Part shown: in pieces, positions 1 through 6,598 of the stretch
Layout: each line of letters begins with the position of its first letter
Numbering within the stretch: position 1 is the stretch's first letter
From: Novosphingobium sp.
GTDB taxonomy: Bacteria > Pseudomonadota > Alphaproteobacteria > Sphingomonadales > Sphingomonadaceae
DNA: 7,675 bases
Assembly (NCBI GenBank): GCA_027490345.1
Contig: JAIXYF010000363.1
Location: 1 to 7,675 of the forward strand
Direction: 5' to 3'
The notes under the pieces: generated by a model
What the model was told of the DNA's origin: nothing
Seen by the model: only the letters and a program-made list of their open reading frames with translations
Databases searched by the model: none
Translations under genes and position numbers: made by a program

Positions 1-41
1 AAGCCGAGTTCGGCAAGCTTGGCGGCAGCGGTATCAGTCAT
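1..41 (-). CDS. Probable RidA-family protein, N-terminal fragment (runs off the left edge)
   Basis: Only the first codons are in the window; on the minus strand they read MTDTAAAKLAELG. A GGGGAG Shine-Dalgarno-like run lies upstream. Two ATGs are adjacent (44 and 41). The second has the better spacing (6 nt from GGAG) and was chosen. The 'AKLAELG' opening resembles the start of RidA-family (YjgF/YER057c/UK114) proteins of sphingomonads, which deaminate reactive enamine/imine intermediates or are uncharacterised homologues. This is recalled family resemblance over about a dozen residues, so the product is tentative while the existence of a gene start is fairly secure. It lies 19 nt downstream of the HAD-hydrolase stop on the same strand and is probably co-transcribed with it. 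Confidence 0.45.
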   Translation of the reverse strand, partial: MTDTAAAKLAELG

Positions 42-60
42 CATACACTCCCCGAAGTCC

Positions 61-681
61 TCAATCCTTGATGCGGCCCATCAGCCAGGGCAGCGCGTGG
101 TCCCAATCGTCGATCCGCGCATGGGCATGGCCCTTTTCATGCGCGCAATCGATGTGGCGCGCGATCATCGGTTCGCCGCAGAGGTGCAGACGGCTGACAT
201 GCGGCGCAATCTCCATCACCGAACCATGGTGCTGGGGCAGATCATCGATAAACACCGCGCGGCTGGGCTGGAATTCATCAAGGATCGCCTTGAGCGCAGG
301 CCCCTTCGGCCCCTGATTGGTGAACACGCGCGCATGGATGCCGACATCCTGAAGCTGGCGGGCACGCGCTTCGCGGCGATCATCGTTGAGATTGGTGAGG
401 ATCACGACCTCGGCATGCTCGGCCAGCGCATTGATCCCTTCAACCGCACCCGCAATGGCGGGCTGGCGGTGCATCTCGGTATCGAAAAACAGCCCGAGCA
501 GCCGCCAGATTTCCGCCGGGGGCACCAATTCAGCGGTGCCAGCATAGCGCATGGCCTTGCCGAAATCGCTGTTTTCCATCACGAAATCAATGCCGTGCTG
601 CTCGCCCAGCCAATCCTTGTAGGGCGCGACCATGTGCAGCAGCACTTCATCGCAATCGCTGATCACCAGCGGCCTGCTCAT
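61..681 (-). CDS. HAD-superfamily hydrolase, 206 aa
   Basis: A soluble haloacid-dehalogenase-fold phosphohydrolase-like protein with no predicted signal peptide or membrane helix. Motif I is DCDEV, with nucleophile D9 and acid/base D11; the usual DxDGT is changed to DxDEV. Motif II is LTN with T96. The motif III lysine is probably K126 (GPKG), and motif IV is FIDD with D146/D147. All four catalytic elements are present, so the enzyme should be active. Length and a short insert between motifs I and II fit a small C1-type cap. The C-terminal tail (about residues 166-195) is rich in His and Cys. The ATG at 681 has AAGG about 10 nt upstream. The gene begins 13 nt after the DUF3572 stop and precedes a probable RidA gene on the same strand, suggesting one transcript. 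The substrate cannot be told from sequence; a phosphatase acting on a small phosphorylated metabolite is the family expectation. Confidence 0.85.
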   Translation of the reverse strand: MSRPLVISDCDEVLLHMVAPYKDWLGEQHGIDFVMENSDFGKAMRYAGTAELVPPAEIWRLLGLFFDTEMHRQPAIAGAVEGINALAEHAEVVILTNLNDDRREARARQLQDVGIHARVFTNQGPKGPALKAILDEFQPSRAVFIDDLPQHHGSVMEIAPHVSRLHLCGEPMIARHIDCAHEKGHAHARIDDWDHALPWLMGRIKD

Positions 682-694
682 GCGGACACCTTCA

Positions 695-940
695 TCACAA
701 TCTCTCCCGAGTGGCGGCGAGCGCAGCCGGGGCGATGCCCAGCGCGTCGGCTGCCGCGATCAAATCCGCCTCATGCCCGCAGAGGAATTCCAGCACCGCA
801 TGCTGCACCGCGGCATCGCCAAGTCCCGCCCGCAGTTCCTCGGGCGTCAGCCCCGTTAGCGACAGGAACCGTTCCGCGCGCGGCGCATCGCCCAGCACCC
901 AGCCAAGCGCCTGCAGCGCCGTGGCAGCAGGATCCGGCAA
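695..940 (-). CDS. DUF3572 family protein, 81 aa
   Basis: A small acidic helical protein. The pattern ALGWVLGD...RFLSLTGLTPEELRAGLGD...AVLEFLCGHEADLIAAADALG matches what I know of DUF3572, a family of unknown function common in Alphaproteobacteria and often found beside divK. The start is uncertain. The reading frame is open for only 13 codons before a TAA and has no ATG. TTG at 940 is the only common start codon but lacks a good ribosome-binding site. A GGAAG at 971-975 sits upstream of CTG (967) and ATC (961), so the true N-terminus could be up to about nine residues longer. It is divergent from divK across roughly 85 nt and heads the DUF3572-HAD-RidA run. Confidence 0.8.
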   Translation of the reverse strand: MPDPAATALQALGWVLGDAPRAERFLSLTGLTPEELRAGLGDAAVQHAVLEFLCGHEADLIAAADALGIAPAALAATRERL

Positions 941-1024
941 GGAGGCAGTTTCACGAGCGATTGTCAGGGCCTTCCGGGGTCTTTAGGCAGATGCCTCAAG
1001 CGAGCATGAGGATACCGGCGTTCA

Positions 1025-1387
1025 GTGGCAAAAAGAATTCTGGTTGTCGAGGACAACGACCTCAATCGAAAGCTGTTCTGCGATGTGCTGAAGGCCGGCG
1101 GCTTTGTCGTGGAACCGCTTGCTGATGGGCGCGATGTGCTTGTGCGCGCAAGGGAATTCGTGCCGAACCTGATCATCATGGATATCCAGCTGCCCAACAT
1201 TTCGGGGCTTGAACTGATCGAAGCCCTCAAGGGCGATCCCGGCCTCCGGCTGATTCCGGTGCTGGCGGTGACCGCCTATGCCGGCAAGGGCGACGAGGAA
1301 CGCATCCGCGAGGCGGGGGCGGAAGGCTATCTGGCCAAGCCCGTCTCCATCGGGCCGTTCATGATGGCGGTGAAAGGGCTGGTGTAA
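1025..1387 (+). CDS. divK: Single-domain response regulator DivK
   Basis: A 120-residue stand-alone receiver domain with no output domain. It contains the acidic pocket E9-D10, phosphoacceptor D53 in MDIQLP, switch T83 in VTAYA and conserved K105 in AKP. The segment after the switch (GKGDEERIREAG) is characteristic of the DivK group rather than general CheY proteins. In Caulobacter, DivK is phosphorylated by DivJ and dephosphorylated by PleC, binds DivL and controls CtrA through the CckA phosphorelay; the same role is inferred here. The start is GTG at 1025. An in-frame TGA at 1007-1009 excludes a longer protein, and GAGGA at 1008-1012 is a slightly distant ribosome-binding site. Unlike Caulobacter, no pleD follows: the next gene is convergent after six bases. 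TTGTCA at 961-966 could be a -35 element, but no convincing -10 accompanies it. Confidence 0.93.
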   Translation: MAKRILVVEDNDLNRKLFCDVLKAGGFVVEPLADGRDVLVRAREFVPNLIIMDIQLPNISGLELIEALKGDPGLRLIPVLAVTAYAGKGDEERIREAGAEGYLAKPVSIGPFMMAVKGLV

Positions 1388-1393
1388 GAGCTT

Positions 1394-2011
1394 TCAGGCC
1401 CGCGCCAGCAGATATTCCGCCACAAACACGATGACCGTTAGCGTCAGCCCTGCCATAAACAGACGGTAGGCATAGCCAAGGTAGCGGTATTTCTTGTGCT
1501 GCAGCACCTGGCCGTTCTGATACATGTCGTGCAGCATCGTGCGGAACACGGTTTCGTCCGCGCGCAAGTCCTCCAGCACGCTTTCGGTCCACTCGTCCTC
1601 GTCCATCGCGGTGAACGTGCCGAAGAACAGCTTGTTGGGGCGCGGCGGGGCCGCGTTGCGCGAAGGGCCGCCGATCGAGGGCAGCACGGCCATCACGGCA
1701 CACATGGCAGAAGCGAAGGCAAACGCGGCAAGCACCAGCAGCGCGGCGGGCAGGCTGCCATTGCGGGCCTGCCCCACGGTGATGGTGAACACCACGAAGG
1801 TTGCGCCCATCAGGATCGAGGCCTTGGAATCGGCCATCTGGCTCAGCGCAAGATTGATGCCCTGCGCGGTGCGAACAAGATGGATCGCATGGTTCGAATA
1901 ACCGGAGGGAGACAGCGGCGAAGGGGTGGGCCTGGGCGGCTCAAAATGGGGGATCGGATCGTCCAGCTGCGCTCTCCCGAAGAGGTTGCCGCGCCCGCCG
2001 CGCAGCTTCAC
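1394..2011 (-). CDS. DUF5706 / PycTM-like membrane protein (Pycsar effector family)
   Basis: A 205-residue membrane protein. Residues 1-38 are a Pro/Arg-rich extension. From about residue 40 comes the conserved block SNHAIHLVRTAQGINLALSQ and MADSKASILMGATFV, typical of the DUF5706/PycTM family. Hydrophobic helices lie at about 66-81, 88-111 and 183-203. Between helices 2 and 3 is a soluble segment of about 70 residues with conserved-looking KLFFGTF, D/E-rich and YRYLGYAYR patches. Family members paired with a uridylate or cytidylate cyclase (PycC) are membrane-disrupting effectors of Pycsar anti-phage systems. Here no cyclase is adjacent on either side, so a defence role is not supported; many family members occur as solitary chromosomal genes. 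The start is GTG at 2011: no ATG precedes the conserved core, and an upstream TGA limits extension. Convergent with divK, divergent from the ACP gene. Confidence 0.8.
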   Translation of the reverse strand: MKLRGGRGNLFGRAQLDDPIPHFEPPRPTPSPLSPSGYSNHAIHLVRTAQGINLALSQMADSKASILMGATFVVFTITVGQARNGSLPAALLVLAAFAFASAMCAVMAVLPSIGGPSRNAAPPRPNKLFFGTFTAMDEDEWTESVLEDLRADETVFRTMLHDMYQNGQVLQHKKYRYLGYAYRLFMAGLTLTVIVFVAEYLLARA

Positions 2012-2035
2012 GAAAGTGACACATTCGCCTTGCGC

Positions 2036-2064
2036 TTGACAAGCGGCGCGGCTGGCCGCTTTTC
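2036..2064 (+). promoter_or_regulatory. Possible promoter for the ACP-spt-hydrolase operon
   Basis: A perfect TTGACA (-35 consensus) occurs at 2036-2041, 72 nt before the chosen ACP start. The hexamer 17 nt downstream, CTTTTC at 2059-2064, is a poor -10, and TATTCT at 2070-2075 is too far away. The placement in the 101-nt divergent intergenic region supports a promoter, but the -10 is not convincing. Confidence 0.3.
2041..2061. repeat. Inverted repeat (7-bp stem, 7-nt loop) in the divergent intergenic region
   Basis: AAGCGGC at 2041-2047 pairs perfectly with GCCGCTT at 2055-2061 around the loop GCGGCTG. On the plus strand it is followed by TTTC, so it has a terminator-like look, but no plus-strand gene ends just upstream. 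It overlaps the last base of the TTGACA hexamer, so it could be an operator or an attenuator-like hairpin for the downstream operon, or part of the leader of the divergent membrane-protein gene. Confidence 0.5.
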
Positions 2065-2112
2065 AGCCTTATTCTTGGGGCATTGGCGCCTCAAACCCGG
2101 AGAATGATTGAA

Positions 2113-2352
2113 ATGGATCGCGCCGCCACCGCCGCTCGCATTGCCGAAGTGATCGAACCGTTCAACAAGAACAGCGTCGCCATCGGCGAAACCACCTCTT
2201 TTGCCGGGGATCTGGAGTGGGACAGCCTCACGGTCATGGATTTCGTGGCCGCGATCGAGGACGAATTCGACATCATCATCAGCATGAACCAGCAGGCCGA
2301 AATCGAAACTTACGGCCAGTTGATCGATGCTGTGACCAAGCTGCAGGGCTGA
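2113..2352 (+). CDS. Acyl carrier protein associated with sphingolipid synthesis
   Basis: A 79-residue acidic carrier protein. The 4'-phosphopantetheine attachment site is S38 in the EWDSLTVMDF motif, followed by the acidic recognition helix (VAAIEDEFDI) and a closing helix at the C-terminus. The first residues (MDRAATAARIAEVIEPF) form helix I. The start was set at ATG 2113 because GGAGA at 2099-2103 lies 9 nt upstream. ATG 2104 would overlap that site, and TTG 2083 has none. The gene ends 4 nt before the serine palmitoyltransferase gene. In Caulobacter a dedicated ACP sits next to spt and delivers the acyl chain for sphingolipid synthesis; the same role is inferred here. It is not the fatty-acid-synthesis AcpP, which normally lies beside fabG/fabF and has the DSLD motif. 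Confidence 0.9.
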   Translation: MDRAATAARIAEVIEPFNKNSVAIGETTSFAGDLEWDSLTVMDFVAAIEDEFDIIISMNQQAEIETYGQLIDAVTKLQG

Positions 2353-2356
2353 ACGC

Positions 2357-3601
2357 ATGAACGACATGACTCCCCCGGAACGAGCAGGCGCTGAAATGCA
2401 GACGACCGATCTCTTCTCCAAATTCGATCCGCTGATCGAGACGCGGCGTTCGCTGCTGGCAACGGGCGTGACCGATCCGTTCAGCCTGGTGATGGAGAAA
2501 GTGCTTTCGCCCACCACCGCGATCTGCAGCGGGCGCGAGACGATCCTGCTCGGCACCTACAACTACATGGGCATGACCTTCGATCCCGACGTGATCGCGG
2601 CGGGCAAGCAAGCGCTGGATGATTTCGGCGCAGGCACCACCGGCAGCCGCGTGCTTAACGGCACTTATGCCGGCCACCGCGCGGTGGAGGATGCTCTGAA
2701 GGAATTCTACGGCATGGATCATGCCATGGTGTTCTCTACGGGATATCAGGCCAACCTCGGCATTATCAGCACGATCGCGGGCAAGGGCGATTACATCGTG
2801 CTCGACATCGATAGCCACGCCTCGATCTGGGATGGCTGCAAGATGGGCGACGCCGAAGTCGTGCCCTTCAAGCACAACGATATCGAGGCGATGGAAAAGC
2901 GCCTGAAGCGCATTCCCGAAGGCGCGGGCAAGCTGGTCGTGCTCGAAGGCGTCTATTCGATGCTGGGTGATATCGCGCCGCTGAAGGAAATGATCCGCAT
3001 CGCCAAGGAACACGGCGCCATGGTGCTGGTGGACGAAGCGCATTCGATGGGCTTCATCGGGCCGAACGGGCGCGGCGTGGCCGAGGATCAGGGCGTGCTG
3101 GACGAAGTCGATTTCGTGATCGGCACGTTCTCCAAGTCGGTTGGCACGGTCGGCGGTTTCTGCGTTTCCAATCATCCGAAGTTCGAGATCATGCGGCTGG
3201 TGTGCCGCCCTTATGTGTTCACCGCCAGCCTGCCGCCGAGTGTGGTGGCCACGGCGGCCACCTCGATCCGCAAGCTGATGCATGCCGGAGGCAAGCGCGC
3301 GCACTTGTGGGAAAACTCGCGCACGCTGCACGCAGCGTTGACGCGCCTCGGCTTCAAGCTGGGCACGGCGGAACCGCAGAGCGCAATCATTGCGGTGATC
3401 ATGCCCGATCTGGAGCGCGGCGCGATGATGTGGGAAGCGCTGCTGCACGAGGGGCTTTATGTGAACCTTGCCCGCCCGCCCGCCACACCCGCGGGGATGA
3501 CCCTGCTGCGCTGCTCGCTGTGCGCGGAGCATACGGCAGAGCAGGTGGCGGTGATCACCGGCATGTTCGAGCGGGCTGGCAAGGCGGTGGGGATCATCTG
3601 A
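2357..3601 (+). CDS. spt: Serine palmitoyltransferase (PLP-dependent alpha-oxoamine synthase)
   Basis: A 414-residue soluble enzyme that condenses L-serine with a palmitoyl thioester to give 3-ketodihydrosphingosine, CO2 and free thiol, the committed step of sphingolipid synthesis. It closely follows the Sphingomonas paucimobilis enzyme as I recall it. H154 (DSHAS) stacks on PLP. D226 and H229 lie in VDEAHSMG, and the Schiff-base lysine is K260 in GTFSKSVGTVGG. R373 in ARPPATPAG corresponds to the arginine implicated in reaction chemistry. All are offset by five from the paucimobilis numbering (159, 231, 234, 265, 378). The GTYNYMGM and SLPPSVVATA segments favour this over 5-aminolevulinate or 2-amino-3-ketobutyrate enzymes. 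The start is ATG 2357 with AGGG 8 nt upstream. It sits between its ACP and an exported hydrolase whose start overlaps this stop. Confidence 0.95.
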   Translation: MNDMTPPERAGAEMQTTDLFSKFDPLIETRRSLLATGVTDPFSLVMEKVLSPTTAICSGRETILLGTYNYMGMTFDPDVIAAGKQALDDFGAGTTGSRVLNGTYAGHRAVEDALKEFYGMDHAMVFSTGYQANLGIISTIAGKGDYIVLDIDSHASIWDGCKMGDAEVVPFKHNDIEAMEKRLKRIPEGAGKLVVLEGVYSMLGDIAPLKEMIRIAKEHGAMVLVDEAHSMGFIGPNGRGVAEDQGVLDEVDFVIGTFSKSVGTVGGFCVSNHPKFEIMRLVCRPYVFTASLPPSVVATAATSIRKLMHAGGKRAHLWENSRTLHAALTRLGFKLGTAEPQSAIIAVIMPDLERGAMMWEALLHEGLYVNLARPPATPAGMTLLRCSLCAEHTAEQVAVITGMFERAGKAVGII

Positions 3602-4410
3602 TGCGGCCAAAGCTGGTGACTGGCCTGCCTGCCGCGCTGGCATTGCTGGCAAGCCCTGCGCTGGCCCAGAACGCCCCTGCGCCAAGCTGGCCCCCACCCT
3701 CCCCGCCAGTCACGGCGCCGGGCGATGGGATGATGGCGAAGCCCTGCCCCGATCAAAGCGGACTGTGGTTCGGCCATCCCTATGTCCTCAAAAACGACTG
3801 GGGCTGGGAATGCCGCTATCAGGAAGCGGACAAGCAGCTCGCCGCGCCGCCGCGCGTCGTGTTCATCGGCGATTCGATCACCGAAAACTGGGTGCCGCTG
3901 GCGCCTGCCCTGTTTGCAGGCGGCGCGGTGGGGCGCGGCATCGGTGGGCAGACGAGCCCGCAGATCCTGGTGCGGTTCTATCAGGACGTGGTCCGCCTGC
4001 GCCCGCGCGTGGTGCACATCATGATCGGCACCAATGATCTGGCCGGGAACACCGGCCCGAACAGCCCGGAAATGTACCAGAACCACGTGATGGCGATGGT
4101 CGATATCGCCAAGGCCAATGGCATCGGCATTGTGCTGGGCAGCATCCTGCCCGCCGCGAAGTTTCCATGGAAGCCCGCGCTTGCCCCGGCGAAGCAGGTC
4201 ATGATGCTCAACGCCTGGCTGCGCGATCTCGCGCGGGCGAAGGGGGCAGTCTACGCCGATTATCACGGCGCGCTGGCCAACGCCGAGGGCGGCCTGAACC
4301 CCGATATTGCGCCCGATGGCATTCACCCGAACGCCAAGGGCTATTCGTTGATGGAGCCGATCACGCGCGCGGCGATTGCCGAGGCGGAAAAGGCTTCAGC
4401 GCCGCGCTGA
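3601..4410 (+). CDS. Exported SGNH/GDSL-family hydrolase
   Basis: A 269-residue protein with a clear Sec signal peptide. A basic start (MRPK) and a hydrophobic stretch to about residue 19 lead to an ALA-Q cleavage site at about 22/23. A Pro-rich linker (about 26-40) joins it to the catalytic domain. SGNH blocks are complete: block I GDSIT with nucleophile S92, block II around GIGGQ (oxyanion Gly), block III GTND with N145, and block V DGIHP with D239 and H242. Expected activity is ester hydrolysis (lipase, acylesterase or sugar O-deacetylase) in the periplasm or outside. The ATG at 3601 overlaps the spt stop as TGATG, implying translational coupling; an open frame extends upstream but only as a shadow of spt. 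Coupling to spt suggests a role with sphingolipid or another envelope ester, but this is inference. It converges with the acyl-CoA synthetase after six bases. Confidence 0.9.
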   Translation: MRPKLVTGLPAALALLASPALAQNAPAPSWPPPSPPVTAPGDGMMAKPCPDQSGLWFGHPYVLKNDWGWECRYQEADKQLAAPPRVVFIGDSITENWVPLAPALFAGGAVGRGIGGQTSPQILVRFYQDVVRLRPRVVHIMIGTNDLAGNTGPNSPEMYQNHVMAMVDIAKANGIGIVLGSILPAAKFPWKPALAPAKQVMMLNAWLRDLARAKGAVYADYHGALANAEGGLNPDIAPDGIHPNAKGYSLMEPITRAAIAEAEKASAPR

Positions 4411-4416
4411 GAACGC

Positions 4417-6546
4417 TTAGCCCTCCACCAGCATCAGCGCATCGAGCGCAACGACGCCCTGACCCTTGGGGTGCAGGATCACTGGGTTGAGATCGACTTC
4501 GCGGATCGACGGTTCGGCGCGCAGCACGCGGCCCAGCGTGACGATCAGCTGCGCCAACGCGGGCACATCAAGCGCAGGCGCGCCGCGATAGCCGGCAAGG
4601 ATCGCGGCGCTTTTCAGCTGCATCAGGTCAGCTTCCACCGCCTCTGCCGTCATGTCTGCGGCAAGCAGGCGCACGTCGCCGAGGATCTCCGCCGTCACGC
4701 CGCCAAAGCCTGCCAGCAGGACCGGGCCCCATTCAGGATCGTTCTTCGCGCCGACGATCATTTCCACACCGCGCGCGCCCATGCCTTCGATCAGCACGCC
4801 ATCGAGCGTGATGGCGGCAGAATAGGCCGCGACGCTGGCGAACATCCGCTCCCACGCAGCGCGCACGGCGGCGGCATCGGCAAGGTTGAGGATCACGCCG
4901 CCTGCGTCGCTCTTGTGGCTGAGCGCGGCGGCCTGCGCCTTCATGGCGACCGGATAACCCAGCGCTTCGGCGGCGGCGACCGCTTCATCCGCGCTGGCGG
5001 CGAACTGGCCTGCCGGGAAGGGAATGCCGAGGGGGCCGAGCAGCGCCTTGGCCTTGTATTCGGGGATCACGCCCGCTTCGGCGGCAAGGCCGGGCACGGG
5101 CAGCGGCGCCTGCGCAGTGATGTTGGTATCGCGTGCCGAAAACTGCGTCAGGCGGGTGATTGCCCGCAGCGCGCGTTCGGTAGTCGGGAACCACGGGATG
5201 CCCGCTGCCCGCAGCGAGGCGATGCGCTCGGCCGGAACCGCAGCGCCTTCATCCAGCCCGGCGAAGATCAGGGGCTTGGTGAGCGGCTTGGCAGTTGCTG
5301 CGGCCAGGATCGGCGGAAACTTGATCGCGCAAGTGATCGCTTCGGCCTGGATGATCCCTGCCAGCACAGTGCCCACGCGCGGATCATCCAACAACGCTTC
5401 AAGGCAGCGGGTGTAGATCGCCGGTTCGGAAAGGCCTTGCGCGGTGATATCCAGCGGATTGCTGACCGGCACGAACGGCGGCAGCGCAGCGCGCAGCGCG
5501 GGCGAATCCGCATCGTGCAGCGGTGCCAGCGGCAGGCCAAGCGATTCCGCCAGATCGAGCGTCAGCGCCTTGAACGCTCCCGATTCGCCCAGAACCGCCG
5601 TGTGGCCCGAAGGCAGCGCCGGGCAGCGCAATGCGATTTCAGCAATATCGCCCAGTTCTTCCAGCGTTTCGGCCATGATGACCCCCGCGCGCGTCACCTT
5701 GGCGCGCATCAGGGCATAATCACCTGCCATGGCGCCGGTGTGCGTGGCGGCGGATTCACGCGCGGCGCTGGAAGTGCCGGGGTGGAGCAGCACGATCGGC
5801 TTGCCTGCAGCCGCCGCGCGCGCAGCAGCGGCAAGGAAGCGCGCGGGCTTGCGGAACTGCTCGACGATCATGGCGATCACATGGGTGTCGGGCTGGTCGA
5901 TCAACCAATCGACGTAATCCTCCACGCCGCTCGCCGCCTCGTTGCCGGTCGAGACCGAATACGACACGCCGGCCTGGCGCGCGAGAAGCATGGTGCCCAG
6001 CACCGCAGCCATCGCGCCCGATTGCGACACGATGCCGATGGCGCGCCCGCCTGCCGGGGGCCGCGCATCGGTTTCGACGAACGTGAGCGGAATGCGGTTC
6101 ACGTAATTGACGAGGCCAAGGCAATTTGGGCCTTCCACGACCATACCCGCACGTTGCGCGATCCGCGCGATCTCGTGCTGTTCGGCCAGCCCTTCCGGCC
6201 CGCCTTCGGCAAACCCGGCGGCAAAGATCACGACACCGCCGACCTGACGGGCAGCCAGCGCCTTCACCGCATCAAGCACGCCCGCGCGCGGAATGGCCAG
6301 CACGGCCGCATCGACGCCCAGCGGCAGCGCCTCGATGCTGGCAAGGCAGGTGCGCCCGCCCAGGGTCTCGCGCTTGGGATTGATCGGATAGACATCGCCG
6401 GCGAAGCCATTGCGATCGAGATTGGACAGCAGCGTGGTGCCCAGCGCGCCCGGCTTGTCCGAAGCGCCGACCACCGCGACGGAACGCGGGCGCAGCAGTC
6501 GCTCAAGCGCAGAAGCAGCGGGGGCAGGGTTGGCGGTATCGGGCAA
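4417..6546 (-). CDS. ADP-forming acyl-CoA synthetase (acetate-CoA ligase family), fused subunits
   Basis: A 709-residue enzyme expected to interconvert acyl-CoA + ADP + Pi and acid + CoA + ATP. Domain order: CoA-binding Rossmann domain at about 15-140 (RPRSVAVVGASDKPG, then YPINP and EGPNCLG); succinyl-CoA-ligase-like domain at about 165-460 (SQSGAMA, GNEA, and a phosphohistidine candidate H269 in THTGA); ATP-grasp domain at about 493-709 (PVAMKAQ, SHKSDAGGV with H544, and EVDLNPV near 683-689). This alpha-beta fusion is the usual full length of the family. There is no C-terminal GNAT domain, so it is not a Pat-type protein acetyltransferase. The acid substrate is unknown; aromatic-acid enzymes such as FerA of Sphingobium SYK-6 belong to this superfamily. 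The start is TTG 6546, well supported by GGAG 6 nt upstream and an in-frame TAA eight codons earlier. Confidence 0.9.
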   Translation of the reverse strand: MPDTANPAPAASALERLLRPRSVAVVGASDKPGALGTTLLSNLDRNGFAGDVYPINPKRETLGGRTCLASIEALPLGVDAAVLAIPRAGVLDAVKALAARQVGGVVIFAAGFAEGGPEGLAEQHEIARIAQRAGMVVEGPNCLGLVNYVNRIPLTFVETDARPPAGGRAIGIVSQSGAMAAVLGTMLLARQAGVSYSVSTGNEAASGVEDYVDWLIDQPDTHVIAMIVEQFRKPARFLAAAARAAAAGKPIVLLHPGTSSAARESAATHTGAMAGDYALMRAKVTRAGVIMAETLEELGDIAEIALRCPALPSGHTAVLGESGAFKALTLDLAESLGLPLAPLHDADSPALRAALPPFVPVSNPLDITAQGLSEPAIYTRCLEALLDDPRVGTVLAGIIQAEAITCAIKFPPILAAATAKPLTKPLIFAGLDEGAAVPAERIASLRAAGIPWFPTTERALRAITRLTQFSARDTNITAQAPLPVPGLAAEAGVIPEYKAKALLGPLGIPFPAGQFAASADEAVAAAEALGYPVAMKAQAAALSHKSDAGGVILNLADAAAVRAAWERMFASVAAYSAAITLDGVLIEGMGARGVEMIVGAKNDPEWGPVLLAGFGGVTAEILGDVRLLAADMTAEAVEADLMQLKSAAILAGYRGAPALDVPALAQLIVTLGRVLRAEPSIREVDLNPVILHPKGQGVVALDALMLVEG

Positions 6547-6563
6547 GTCGCTCTCCGGGATTG

Positions 6564-6578
6564 GTTATACTTTATAAC
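6564..6578. promoter_or_regulatory. AT-rich palindrome, probable operator at the acyl-CoA synthetase promoter
   Basis: GTTATA (6564-6569) and TATAAC (6573-6578) form a perfect 6-bp inverted repeat around CTT. It lies 18-32 nt upstream of the acyl-CoA synthetase TTG start, within very GC-rich surroundings. On the minus strand it contains TATAAA, a good -10 hexamer, so a bound repressor would block that promoter. No matching -35 is visible. The form (short symmetric AT-rich arms) suits TetR-, GntR- or MarR-type regulators. The regulator is not in the window. Confidence 0.5.
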
Positions 6579-6598
6579 AATAGCTGGTGACGCCGAGC

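Noticed and set aside
19..1125. A 368-codon plus-strand open frame across the HAD and DUF3572 genes and into divK
   Set aside because: It overlaps three well-supported genes and contains no family motif.
1394..2011. A complete Pycsar anti-phage system
   Set aside because: Only the effector-like membrane protein is present. Both flanking genes are recognisable and neither is a cyclase.
2083..2112. Longer ACP starting at TTG 2083 or ATG 2104
   Set aside because: TTG 2083 has no ribosome-binding site and ATG 2104 overlaps GGAGA. ATG 2113 has ideal spacing to that site, and the resulting protein has normal ACP length.
3202..3600. Upstream extension of the SGNH hydrolase reading frame
   Set aside because: This part overlaps spt in another frame. 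The ATG at 3601 begins a clear signal peptide and gives the common TGATG overlap.
2279..3697. A 472-codon minus-strand open frame opposite spt
   Set aside because: It is a shadow of the serine palmitoyltransferase gene, with Arg/His/Gln-rich composition, no recognisable motif and no supporting ribosome-binding site.
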